Source: Columbia Basin potato purple top phytoplasma (GTDB lineage: Bacteria; Bacillota_I; Bacilli_A; Acholeplasmatales; Acholeplasmataceae). Taken from it: a stretch of 41,375 bases of DNA. Below the pieces are notes generated by a model that did not search any database, was not told the origin of the DNA, and saw only the letters and a program-made list of their open reading frames with translations. Where the stretch lies: NCBI RefSeq assembly GCF_028595955.1, contig NZ_JANHJP010000005.1:1-41375 (forward strand), written 5' to 3'. Made by a program: the position numbers and the translations under genes. Shown here one piece after another: positions 28,501-35,269 of the stretch (within the stretch, counting starts at the first letter, position 1; every line of letters begins with the position of its first letter).

Positions 28501-28854
28501 TAAAACACATCCTAAAATAGTATATGTTTGTGTTTGTTCATCATAAAATTCCAATGCAATATGTGTAACAACATCTTGATTTCTTAAAAATTCTTTATTT
28601 TCGATGCCAAGTTTACCTTTAATATAACTTTCTAACGAACGCTTAGCATTATCATTAGCAGCTATATTGAATTTAACACTATTTTTCTCGCCTATCAAAA
28701 CATATTGCAAAGCGTCTAATAAAGTTGATTTACCTGCTCCATTTTCGCCTGAAATCAAAACATTATCTTTAATCTCTATCTCTTGATAAGAAAATAAATG
28801 CCAATTAATTAATATTATTTTAGTTAATTTTTTCATTTTAATTTTTGTCGTCAT
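25564..28854 (-). CDS. SMC-like ATPase, JetC/MksB (Wadjet) type
   Basis: A 1096-residue structural-maintenance-of-chromosomes-like ATPase. The N-terminal head has a Walker A GENGAGKST at residues 36-44, followed by LLDALQYVL and the JetC-like NIAANDNAKRSLESY. Two long coiled coils flank a hinge-like region at about 480-640 that starts near LCELIEVKDELWRNALEGVLGYR, as in MukB/JetC proteins. The C-terminal head shows the ABC signature KSGGETQ (from residue 998) and Walker B CLVFFDEAFNNMD (from about 1030). It overlaps the DUF4194 gene by 17 nt. An ATG at 28836 is an alternative start just past that gene's stop. JetA and JetD are not found nearby. It may load on DNA as a condensin-like complex. 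Wadjet restricts plasmids, but that role is not shown here. Confidence 0.9.
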   Translation of the reverse strand: MTTKIKMKKLTKIILINWHLFSYQEIEIKDNVLISGENGAGKSTLLDALQYVLIGEKNSVKFNIAANDNAKRSLESYIKGKLGIENKEFLRNQDVVTHIALEFYDEQTQTYTILGCVLELPYRGILKDKFYLLSTSMRLNKNVFIFDNQIRNIKHMRDYFRSFNKDFDFFDTKKQYHNAVGKYLKINIVKYLKILPKALSFKPLNLQKFIFDFLLEENPININSLKNNVRQLKQIEFQMEIEKKKLKELSAIIEINKNLKKIDDQMKIQSLTKQMILVQQNEINLESYIKKQALVEKELVHLTSQKQKYNEYIDNLNDYILKLQTNKFQNNLGSVLHSLQKDLIQDKKFIEDLKEKINIFIKQLNEETVILDNLFILTNEIFFRESSEKIKSFLLKSIDKNSFLLKTKINEVLEYFSKKIISFNVLQNNLQKEIILLKENINKNNSDLEMITQNHVSSNNRFIKINNLLKEKLSQKHNKNIFVYPLCELIEVKDELWRNALEGVLGYRKFNLIIDHRYFDSALKIYDKLQDELKIYDVGLVNVEKIPDISDNLDSLASHITSDNNDALKYIKILLSNIKCELNIENLKNHKTSITPLCMMYSNYTAKKINPKIYQVPYIGINSRKIRANIILNEMNSQKEELNQKQNYFKNNANIISLIQKSKIFSIANLNYCDWFEQKKDKESNLIIIEEKIKKLELNPNLNQLENSIIQAQEDKKVKNQELEQILFQILENKNKKNIYLKQIHNLENDLSLNKNKLFEEEKKEIINMEAASVQFHNYLNKYSNHYEMMFKSIQEDLKNMEKQKNIFEIDLVSFMKKYIDNYHLFNVEAKLENLDFFIKEYNLIQSKNLIKYEQEAKELSIKTEIIFKEEFINKLKKSILEVKQQIKDLNKILVNRPFGNDYYQIVIKPSDIPEYQQYYSFFMKDNELEETNLFNEDYLSHKEILLNELFQKIMFFDSEYENLSYQFLDYRNYLNYDIKIYDKEGNWSFFSKIFREKSGGETQVPFYIIIAVCFEQLLIEKNESKGCLVFFDEAFNNMDENRIDAMMSFFNKLKIQFFISIPPQRIYNILPHVTTNLIVVKEQNYALVDNFIKDF

Positions 28855-29449
28855 ACTTCAAATTTAATGACTCTGTATACTGTTTAATCATATCTAAATC
28901 AATCAAATAAAGAATAGAATTATAAATTGTTATAATTAAATCATCAGATAATTCATTTTCTATATAATTAATAATATTGAACCTTTTATACAAAGCTAAA
29001 ATGTTTTTTATTTTTTCTTTAGTCAATTTTTTGATTTCTTTATAATCAATACTATTTAATTTATGATAAATATCTTGTAAATATATTGAAATAGTACCAC
29101 TAGATTTATTTTCTCTTTTTTGTTGAAATAAAATACGTAAAATTAATAAAATTAAACTTTCTTCTTTTTTTAATTTTAATTTATTAAAATGATTTAAATT
29201 TTTAATAAAAATAACTTCATCATATTTTTTAATTTCCAATTGAAAATCAGACAACTTAAAAAAAGAAGTAAAAAGTTCTTTATATAATAAAATAAAACGA
29301 TAATCATTGGCATCTTCTGTTTTTTGAATAGTTAGATAATTTATTTGAAATAATTTATTTACAATTTTAGAAAAAATATTTTTTTCTTGTTCTGTTAAAT
29401 TTTGAAATTTGTCTGTAAAAATATATAATGCTTTTGTTTTTTGCTCCAT
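28838..29449 (-). CDS. DUF4194 protein, JetB/MksE-like partner of the SMC ATPase
   Basis: A 203-residue winged-helix-type protein of the DUF4194 (JetB/MksE) family, which in Mks/Wadjet complexes binds the kleisin. The recognisable segment is around YDEVIFIKNLNHFNKLKLKKEES followed by LILLILRILFQQKRE, the conserved aliphatic/arginine block. The rest is mixed helix. The start is the ATG at 29449, with AAAGGA 8 nt upstream; a TTG codon one position earlier is also in frame. Its 3' end overlaps the SMC gene by 17 nt, so the pair are translationally linked. The kleisin it would need (JetA/MksF) is not in the window. Confidence 0.78.
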   Translation of the reverse strand: MEQKTKALYIFTDKFQNLTEQEKNIFSKIVNKLFQINYLTIQKTEDANDYRFILLYKELFTSFFKLSDFQLEIKKYDEVIFIKNLNHFNKLKLKKEESLILLILRILFQQKRENKSSGTISIYLQDIYHKLNSIDYKEIKKLTKEKIKNILALYKRFNIINYIENELSDDLIITIYNSILYLIDLDMIKQYTESLNLKYDDKN

Positions 29450-29544
29450 CAAAAAAATCCTTTACTAATTATTAATATCGCATAATAAAAAATAATGAAA
29501 ACCAATTGATGAATTTACTACAAAATCAATCGAAATTAAAAAAA

Positions 29545-30336
29545 TTAAACTAAATTATTTTTAATAAAAAAATCATACATTGTATTTTCCATAATATGAT
29601 CAGATATTAAATTAGCTTTTTTTTTAACATCTATATATTCACAATTACCCATTGCAATACCGATATCAGCAAATTCTAACATTTCTTTATCATTGCAACC
29701 ATCTCCAACACAAATTAATTCGTAATCATTATATTTTGGCTTAATTTTTTGAATACCATGTAATTTATTAATTGTCTTCATTGTTAAATCAATATGAGTG
29801 TTCCAATAATATCCTTGAAAATAATCTAATTTATCTAAAAAAGTTTTTATCTTTTCTCGATCATCTCCAAAAATATTCAACATAAAAATTTTTTCTTTTA
29901 AATAAAATTGATTATCAATTTTAATATCAAATTTCTTTGTCCAATGTTTAATAATTTCTAATTGTTTCGAATCATCATTAGAAAAAAAAGCTGACCCATT
30001 CATACTAACTCCGGAAGCTAAAATTTTAAAACCAGAGTATAATTTAATTTGTTTCACAACGTTATCAATATAATTAACAGGAATTGGATGTTCATCAATA
30101 ACTTTATTATCTTCTAAAACCAAAGCACCATTAACCAAAACTAAATATTTGAAACAAGGTAATAATTCCTGAATAACATCTAAATTTGCATAATTTCTAC
30201 CAGTTGCTATACCTAATACTACATTAGGGTTTTGAGATAATTTTAAAATTAATTTCTTAGTTTGTGACAAAACTTCATTTTTTCCATTACTATATAAAGT
30301 GTCGTCAATATCAAAAAAAAATAATCTTCGTTTAAT
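29545..30336 (-). CDS. HAD-superfamily hydrolase, Cof type (non-canonical start)
   Basis: Cytoplasmic phosphatase of the Cof/type IIB HAD class. Conventional start prediction begins at a TTG (30270) and loses the essential motif I. The frame continues upstream without a stop and encodes RRLFFFDIDDTLYSNGKN, which supplies the nucleophile Asp. Motif II (LGIATGRNY), the K in motif III and motif IV (CVGDGCNDKEML) are all present. There is no ATG, GTG or TTG between the upstream stop (30373-30375) and that TTG. The best start is ATT at 30336 (or ATC at 30339), with AGAGAGG 6-9 nt upstream. From ATT the protein has 263 residues, a normal length. It lies upstream of the SMC pair; the substrate is unknown. 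Confidence 0.85.
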   Translation of the reverse strand: MKRRLFFFDIDDTLYSNGKNEVLSQTKKLILKLSQNPNVVLGIATGRNYANLDVIQELLPCFKYLVLVNGALVLEDNKVIDEHPIPVNYIDNVVKQIKLYSGFKILASGVSMNGSAFFSNDDSKQLEIIKHWTKKFDIKIDNQFYLKEKIFMLNIFGDDREKIKTFLDKLDYFQGYYWNTHIDLTMKTINKLHGIQKIKPKYNDYELICVGDGCNDKEMLEFADIGIAMGNCEYIDVKKKANLISDHIMENTMYDFFIKNNLV

Positions 30337-30750
30337 GATTAAAAACCTCTCTATTCTATTATTTAATTTAATTTATTTATTAAAAAAAATGAAAAATTAG
30401 TAGAAAATACTATTTATAGTTTAATTAATTATAATCCATTATATCAAAAAAAATATAAAAATTTATATCCAAACAAACCCCATAATTATAAAACAATTAA
30501 ATTCCTAATTATTTTCTTTTTGATATAAAAGAAAATTAATATAAAAGAAAATAATTTTATTTATATATTCATATAAAAACTAATCCAAATAATATATGCA
30601 ACCTGAAAAGGAAATTTATAATTTATAATAAACAATTTATATTTATCCAAAAAATAAACATAATGTATTTAAATATATTAACTATTATTTTTTATTTATA
30701 TAAGCATAAATAAAAAATAATATAAAAATTAAAAAATAAATATTAATCAT
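30337..30750. other. intergenic region between the HAD gene and fakA
   Basis: The HAD ribosome site AGAGAGG is at 30346-30352. Two TATAAT-like boxes on minus at 30424-30429 and 30434-30439 could be its promoter. A direct repeat ATATAAAAGAAAAT occurs at 30523-30536 and 30539-30552. A 10-bp hairpin (30511-30520 with 30527-30536) overlaps the first copy. The fakA-proximal end holds the long hairpin listed separately. No coding frame is convincing. Confidence 0.4.
30683..30722. terminator. long hairpin just after fakA
   Basis: A perfect 17-bp stem (30683-30699 with 30706-30722) encloses a 6-nt loop (ATAAGC), starting about 28 nt after the fakA stop. Only A/T pairs form the stem and no U-tract follows on minus, so it may end or protect the fakA message rather than be a classical intrinsic terminator. 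Confidence 0.4.
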
Positions 30751-32394
30751 TTATTCTAAAACAAAAATATAAGGATATTTTTGGCTATTATTATTTTCTA
30801 TCTTTTCTATTTCTAAATTAGGGAAATGTTCTTCTACAAAAGATTCTATTTTTTCTAAATTTCTTTTCAAAAAAGTTTGTTTATGATAAAAAATAGTTAA
30901 AAAATTATTTTTTTTACTAATCATCTTTTTTAATAAATTTTTAGTTAATAAAATTAAATCTTTATTATTTTCTATTATTTTATTTTTCATATAAGAAACA
31001 AAACAATCTAAATCCAATTTATGATCTATTTTGTTCTCAAGATACCTTGAATCAATGATTTTTCCGATTTGAATTTTTTGCATATAATTCTTCATATTAG
31101 TCAAATTCTTTTGTAAAGAAATATTTTTATCAAAAACTAAAAGAGAAATATAACTTTCAACAATATCATTAGTAGGGATAATTTCGATTTTTAATTTAGG
31201 ATTTAATTCACAAGTTTCTTTTATAATAGGTATTATGTCTGATTGATTAGGGAAAATAACAATAATTTCAGCGTTAATTTCATTAATTATTTTGTTTAAT
31301 TTTTCTACTGACAAAAAATTCTTATATAAATTCAAAACAATATCAGATTGTAAATCTTTAAAAGTATTTTCGATTTCTTTTCCTGAACTAGAAACAAAAG
31401 TAATAACAGAATATCTAGAAACTTTAGAATCATTTTTATGTTTTTCTTTAGAAATAAAATTATGATATTGTTCTTTCATATTCTCAATTTTAGATTTAAC
31501 TAATGTCCCGTATTTAGATAATTTTGTTAAAATATTATCAGGATTATTCGTATGAATATGAATTTTTAATAAATCAGAATCTTTCAATAAAATTAAAGAA
31601 TCGCCATAATTAGTCATCTTTTGCTTCTGATCTTCGACATCAAAATCATTTGAACTATTCAATTTAATAATAAATTCAGTGCAATATTTATATTTTAATT
31701 CACTATTTTTTTCAATATTATGATTGACTTTTAAATCTAAAAATGTTATATCATCGTTTTCTAACTGAACATCATCTAAAAATAATAACATTCCTTCCAA
31801 AAAACAAATAAATCCTGCTCCACCACTATCTACTACTTTATATTGTTTCAAAATAGGTAATAAATCAGGAGTTTTGCTTAAAGAAATTTTAGCATTTTCA
31901 ATAATTATTTGAAGAGCTCTTTTAATTGTATTAATTTCCTTCTTTTTTTTTACAGTTTCTTCAATAGATTCTCGTAAAACAGTTAAAATAGTTCCTTCTA
32001 CTGGTTCGACAATTGAGGAATAAGATTTTTTATAACCGCTAATCATAGAATCAATAAACTCTTCAGCATTAATATTATTTTTTTTCAAACTACTAATATA
32101 ATCATAAATGCCGGAAAAAAATTGAGAGAAAATAACGCCTGAATTACCTTTAGAACCCATTAATAAAGCATCAGATAAAACTTTACTAACTTGAATAATA
32201 GAAGAATCATTTATCAATTGAAGTTTTTTAACGCCTTCCATCATAGTCATTTGCATATTAGTACCTGTATCTCCGTCAGGAACAGGAAAAACATTCAAAT
32301 TATTTATTTTTTGATAATTTTTTTTTAAATAAAAAGTTCCGTTTATAATCATTTTTTTAAATAAATTGCCGTCTATAATTTTTTGTTCTGCCAT
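30751..32394 (-). CDS. fakA: DAK2/DhaL-domain protein, fatty-acid kinase FakA type
   Basis: FakA phosphorylates fatty acids bound to FakB, making acyl-phosphate for PlsY-type acylation. The N-terminal DhaL domain shows NVFPVPDGDTGTNM, whose Asp residues bind Mg-ATP, and LLMGSKGNSGVIFSQ. The KQYKVVDSGGAGF segment and the C-terminal domain complete the fold. Its 547 residues match the YloV/FakA family. It joins PlsY and CdsA in lipid synthesis. A weak AAAGG lies 16 nt before the ATG, and a TGTTATAAT promoter with a hairpin leader lies upstream. A plain dihydroxyacetone-kinase role is excluded by the single-chain architecture. Confidence 0.9.
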   Translation of the reverse strand: MAEQKIIDGNLFKKMIINGTFYLKKNYQKINNLNVFPVPDGDTGTNMQMTMMEGVKKLQLINDSSIIQVSKVLSDALLMGSKGNSGVIFSQFFSGIYDYISSLKKNNINAEEFIDSMISGYKKSYSSIVEPVEGTILTVLRESIEETVKKKKEINTIKRALQIIIENAKISLSKTPDLLPILKQYKVVDSGGAGFICFLEGMLLFLDDVQLENDDITFLDLKVNHNIEKNSELKYKYCTEFIIKLNSSNDFDVEDQKQKMTNYGDSLILLKDSDLLKIHIHTNNPDNILTKLSKYGTLVKSKIENMKEQYHNFISKEKHKNDSKVSRYSVITFVSSSGKEIENTFKDLQSDIVLNLYKNFLSVEKLNKIINEINAEIIVIFPNQSDIIPIIKETCELNPKLKIEIIPTNDIVESYISLLVFDKNISLQKNLTNMKNYMQKIQIGKIIDSRYLENKIDHKLDLDCFVSYMKNKIIENNKDLILLTKNLLKKMISKKNNFLTIFYHKQTFLKRNLEKIESFVEEHFPNLEIEKIENNNSQKYPYIFVLE

Positions 32395-32506
32395 TTTTTT
32401 ATAATGTAATCCTTTTTAATTTCTATAAAATTTTCTTTTATTTGTGATTTAAATCTTTCTTAGTTATTATAATATTAAGTACTTTATAAAAAAAACGTAA
32501 CTAATA

Positions 32507-32552
32507 AATTCTTTTATATTTTTTTTGAATAATGAAAAAATATAAAAGAATT
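32507..32552 (-). promoter_or_regulatory. 18-bp hairpin in the fakA leader
   Basis: A perfect 18-bp inverted repeat (AATTCTTTTATATTTTTT at 32507-32524 with its complement at 32535-32552) encloses a 10-nt loop. If transcription starts about 8 nt past the TGTTATAAT box at 32568-32576, the hairpin would occupy the very 5' end of the fakA transcript. It is a candidate mRNA-stability or regulatory element, with a T8 run about 10 nt further downstream. Confidence 0.5.
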
Positions 32553-32567
32553 CAAAAAAACAATTAT

Positions 32568-32576
32568 ATTATAACA
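32568..32576 (-). promoter_or_regulatory. extended -10 promoter for fakA
   Basis: TGTTATAAT on minus, identical to the motifs upstream of gyrB, tRNA-Gly and spx. It is about 174 nt from the start codon, with the strong hairpin between them. Confidence 0.4.
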
Positions 32577-32577
32577 T

Positions 32578-32682
32578 ATGAATATTTTTATTAATATTGT
32601 TTTTGGATTCTTAATATCTTCTGTATTATTAGGAATAAAAATATGTTATTTTTTAACAAAAATATATTATAATAAATTATAA
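32578..32682 (+). CDS. possible 34-residue single-helix membrane peptide
   Basis: An ATG frame encodes 34 residues with one hydrophobic helix (IVFGFLISSVLLGIKICYFL) and a short basic tail (TKIYYNKL). No ribosome site is visible and such frames arise by chance in AT-rich DNA, so it may be spurious. It lies between the fakA promoter and rpmB on the same strand as rpmB, and would end 45 nt before it. Confidence 0.25.
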   Translation: MNIFINIVFGFLISSVLLGIKICYFLTKIYYNKL

Positions 32683-32727
32683 GTTATAAACACACAAAAA
32701 CATCATAAACGGAGTAGAATAAATATT

Positions 32728-32916
32728 ATGAGTAAATGTTATATCACTGGAAAAACAACTTTATTCGGAAATAAACGTAGTCATGCGATGAATGCGACTC
32801 GTAAATTATGGAAAGCTAATTTACAAAAAGTTAATATCATTGATCAAAAGGGTAAAAAGAAAAAAGTTTACATATCAGCACGTGCATTAAGAAAATTAGA
32901 ATTACAAAGAGTTTAA
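32728..32916 (+). CDS. rpmB: 50S ribosomal protein L28
   Basis: A 62-residue basic large-subunit protein. [26 protein letters not shown] and the C-terminal [13 protein letters not shown] are the family signature. Only one Cys lies at the N terminus, so this is the non-zinc form. It stands alone on plus with a GGAG site 13 nt before the ATG and a strong terminator directly after it. Confidence 0.97.
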   Translation: MSKCYITGKTTLFGNKRSHAMNATRKLWKANLQKVNIIDQKGKKKKVYISARALRKLELQRV

Positions 32917-32932
32917 TTGTTTAATAAACAAC

Positions 32933-32978
32933 TTTAAAATAAAAAAATATCTCAAACGAGATATTTTTTTATTTTAAA
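32933..32978. terminator. bidirectional terminator between rpmB and cdsA
   Basis: A perfect 21-bp stem (32933-32953 with 32958-32978) has a 4-nt AAAC loop; its core is ATATCTC/GAGATAT flanked by A7 and T7. It serves rpmB on plus and, overlapping the last codons and stop, cdsA on minus. Confidence 0.85.
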
Positions 32979-33918
32979 AGCAAATAAATTCTCGAGGAAT
33001 TGATAAAATAAAAATAACAAAAAAAGATAAAAAGAATAAAGAATCAAAACGATCTAAAAAACCACCATGACCAGGTATTAAACTATCAAAATCTTTAATT
33101 AAAAAATCTCTTTTAAATTTTGAAGCAATAAGATCACCTATTTGAGCGATAATACAATTACAAAAAGTAAAAATATAAAATGGTAACTTGTTTATGAGTA
33201 ATCTTCTATCAAAAATACAAAATACAATAATTAAGGATATAATAACGCCGCATAAAGAACCTTCCCAAGTTTTCTTAGGGCTAATTTTAGGATATAAAAG
33301 ATGCTTACCGAATAAAATACCGCCTAAATAAGCAAAACTATCATTTGCAATAGTAATAACAAATAAGTAAACGAACCATTCATAATTTAAACAAATTAAA
33401 GTAAAAAAACAAGCACTAGGTAAAACAATATATATTAAAATTAATAAAAGAAAATTTAAATTTTCTGTCCTAAACTTATTAACAAATAAAAAACAAAACC
33501 ATAAAAAAATAAAAAGAAAGAAAAAATAAAACAAAAATTGTTTAAGTTGAAATGATTGTTTTAAATAAATTAATTGTGCAGGTAAATAGATTTTTTTCGA
33601 AAAAATTTTTGAAAAATCATTTAATTGAGGGTTATTACAATAAAAACAAAATAAAAAAAGAAAAAAAAGATAAAAAAAGATAAAAGAAAAAATAAAATAA
33701 ATAAACTTTAAAAAATTATTTTTAAGTAATTGTTTAGATTTTAATACTTCTTTAACAGAACATATCATAATTACCAAAATAAAAAATAAACAAAAATAAA
33801 TAAAAAAAATTTTATTAAATTTCTTGTCAATCCATGTAAAAAAAAAGAAAAAAAATAAATTTATTAAAAAAAGGATTAATCCTGTATAAATTTTAATAAA
33901 TGATTTTTTTTTATTCAT
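32974..33918 (-). CDS. cdsA: phosphatidate cytidylyltransferase
   Basis: Membrane enzyme that makes CDP-diacylglycerol from phosphatidate and CTP. The C-terminal signature is complete: SKFKRDFLIKDFDSLIPGHG then GGFLDRFDS, preceded by SPKKTWEGS. About eight hydrophobic helices fill the 314 residues, and the first third is very Phe-rich. It is the last gene of rpsB-tsf-pyrH-frr-cdsA, starting 2 nt after the frr stop. Its stop lies inside the terminator stem shared with rpmB. Confidence 0.96.
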   Translation of the reverse strand: MNKKKSFIKIYTGLILFLINLFFFFFFTWIDKKFNKIFFIYFCLFFILVIMICSVKEVLKSKQLLKNNFLKFIYFIFSFIFFYLFFLFLFCFYCNNPQLNDFSKIFSKKIYLPAQLIYLKQSFQLKQFLFYFFFLFIFLWFCFLFVNKFRTENLNFLLLILIYIVLPSACFFTLICLNYEWFVYLFVITIANDSFAYLGGILFGKHLLYPKISPKKTWEGSLCGVIISLIIVFCIFDRRLLINKLPFYIFTFCNCIIAQIGDLIASKFKRDFLIKDFDSLIPGHGGFLDRFDSLFFLSFFVIFILSIPREFICF

Positions 33919-33920
33919 TT

Positions 33921-34475
33921 TTAAATTTTCAACAATTCATTATTTTTTTTAATTGTTTCAACTTCTATTAATTTAATAAATTTATTTATTAAATTTTGTA
34001 TATCTTTTAAGCAAATATTTTCTAATGTGTCGTTTAAATTCATTTTTTGAATTTGTTCTTTACCTTGACGACGAATATTTCTTATTATTACTTTAGTTTG
34101 CTCTGCTATTTTTTCTACTTCTTTCACTAACATTTTTCTTTTTTCTTCTGTAGGTTGAGGAAAGATTAATTTTATAACTTTACCATCGTCTTGAGGAGTT
34201 ATTCCTAAATCAGAATTTAAAATAGCCTTAGAAATATTATTGATAACAGTATTATCAAAGGGCTTAATATTAATCTGATTGCCTTGATGAACACTAATAG
34301 TACTAATATTTTTTAAAGCAATATCTTCATTATAATAATTAATAGTTATTTTATCCAAAATTTTAGGATTAGCTCTTCCTGTTCGAATGTTATTAAATTT
34401 AGATAACATAACTTCTTGGGCTTTACGTATTTGATTTTCTAATTTTATTAAAATTTCTTTTGATAAATCTTCCAT
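33921..34475 (-). CDS. frr: ribosome recycling factor
   Basis: With EF-G it splits post-termination ribosomes. The helical hairpin protein has conserved LSKFNNIRTGRANPKILDKI and the C-terminal helix segment EKRKMLVKEVEKIAEQTKV. Its 184 residues match. It lies 7 nt after pyrH in the conserved operon order. A perfect AAGGAGG sits 15 nt before its ATG, inside the end of pyrH, a clear case of long SD spacing. Confidence 0.97.
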   Translation of the reverse strand: MEDLSKEILIKLENQIRKAQEVMLSKFNNIRTGRANPKILDKITINYYNEDIALKNISTISVHQGNQINIKPFDNTVINNISKAILNSDLGITPQDDGKVIKLIFPQPTEEKRKMLVKEVEKIAEQTKVIIRNIRRQGKEQIQKMNLNDTLENICLKDIQNLINKFIKLIEVETIKKNNELLKI

Positions 34476-34482
34476 ATTTCTT

Positions 34483-35199
34483 TTATTTATCCTCCTTCGA
34501 AGTAATTAAAGTCCCTATTTTCTCTTTTAAAACAACTTTTTTAAAATTACCTTTTGCATTCATATCAAAAACTAAAATATCAATCTTATTTTCCCAACAT
34601 AAAGAAACAGCTGTCATATCCATAATATTTAATCTTTTAGAAAGAATTTCTTTATAATCGATTTTTTTTAACAAAATAGCGTTTGTATGTTTTTTAGGAT
34701 CTTTATCGTAAACACCTTCAACTCCATTTTTCGCCATTAAAATAACATCTACATTTAATTCTGCTGACCTCAGGGCAGCTGCAGTATCTGTAGAAAAATA
34801 AGGTAAACCTAAGCCAGTGCCTAAAATAACAACTCTATTTTTATCTAAATGTCTTAAAGCTTTTTCTTTAATATACGGTTCTGCTACTGCAATAACAGGA
34901 AAAGAAGTCATTACTCTTGTTTGGATTTGTAAATTATTTAAAGCATCTTGTAAAGCTAAAGAATTAATTATAGTACCTAACATACCCATATAATCTGAAC
35001 GGCTACGTTCCATACCTAATTCTTGACCTACAAGACCACGCCAAATATTTCCTGCACCAACAATAATTATAATCTCAATACCTAAATCTTTAATTTCTTT
35101 TATTTCTTCAGCTATTTTCTTAACTGTTTGAGGATTAATGTTAAAATTTTCTCCTTTTAATGCCTCTCCGCTTAATTTTAAAAGAATTCTTTTAAACAT
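34483..35199 (-). CDS. pyrH: UMP kinase
   Basis: Hexameric bacterial UMP kinase of the amino-acid-kinase fold. It begins FKRILLKLSGEAL and shows IIIVGAGNIWRG, MGMLGTIINSLAL and GTGLGLPYFSTDTAAALRA-type motif (GLGLPYFSTDTAAALRS). The 238 residues match. Its ribosome site is in an unusual purine tract (A16 then (GA)4 then GGG) directly upstream. It sits between tsf and frr in the conserved operon. Confidence 0.97.
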   Translation of the reverse strand: MFKRILLKLSGEALKGENFNINPQTVKKIAEEIKEIKDLGIEIIIIVGAGNIWRGLVGQELGMERSRSDYMGMLGTIINSLALQDALNNLQIQTRVMTSFPVIAVAEPYIKEKALRHLDKNRVVILGTGLGLPYFSTDTAAALRSAELNVDVILMAKNGVEGVYDKDPKKHTNAILLKKIDYKEILSKRLNIMDMTAVSLCWENKIDILVFDMNAKGNFKKVVLKEKIGTLITSKEDK

Positions 35200-35234
35200 T
35201 AACTTTTCCCTCTCTCTCTTTTTTTTTTTTTTTT
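35200..35234 (-). promoter_or_regulatory. A16-(GA)4-GGG purine tract containing the pyrH ribosome site
   Basis: On minus the sequence runs A16 (35234-35219), then four GA units, then GGGAAAAGTTA before the ATG at 35199. The GAGAGGG segment, 8 nt from the ATG, can pair with anti-SD. Both the A run and the GA units are slippage-prone, so their length could tune or break translation. Confidence 0.7.
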
Positions 35235-35269
35235 AATAAAAAATTATTTATAAAATATTTTATTTAAAA

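Larger units (their letters stand above)
32395..32727. other. divergent region between fakA and rpmB
   Basis: The region holds the fakA leader with an 18-bp hairpin, a TGTTATAAT minus-strand promoter, a possible 34-codon plus-strand membrane frame and the GGAG ribosome site of rpmB (32711-32714). Its parts are listed separately. Confidence 0.6.

Noticed and set aside
30511-30552. Direct repeat/hairpin as a regulatory RNA
   Set aside because: Only a 10-bp AT hairpin plus a 14-bp repeat; too weak in DNA of this composition.
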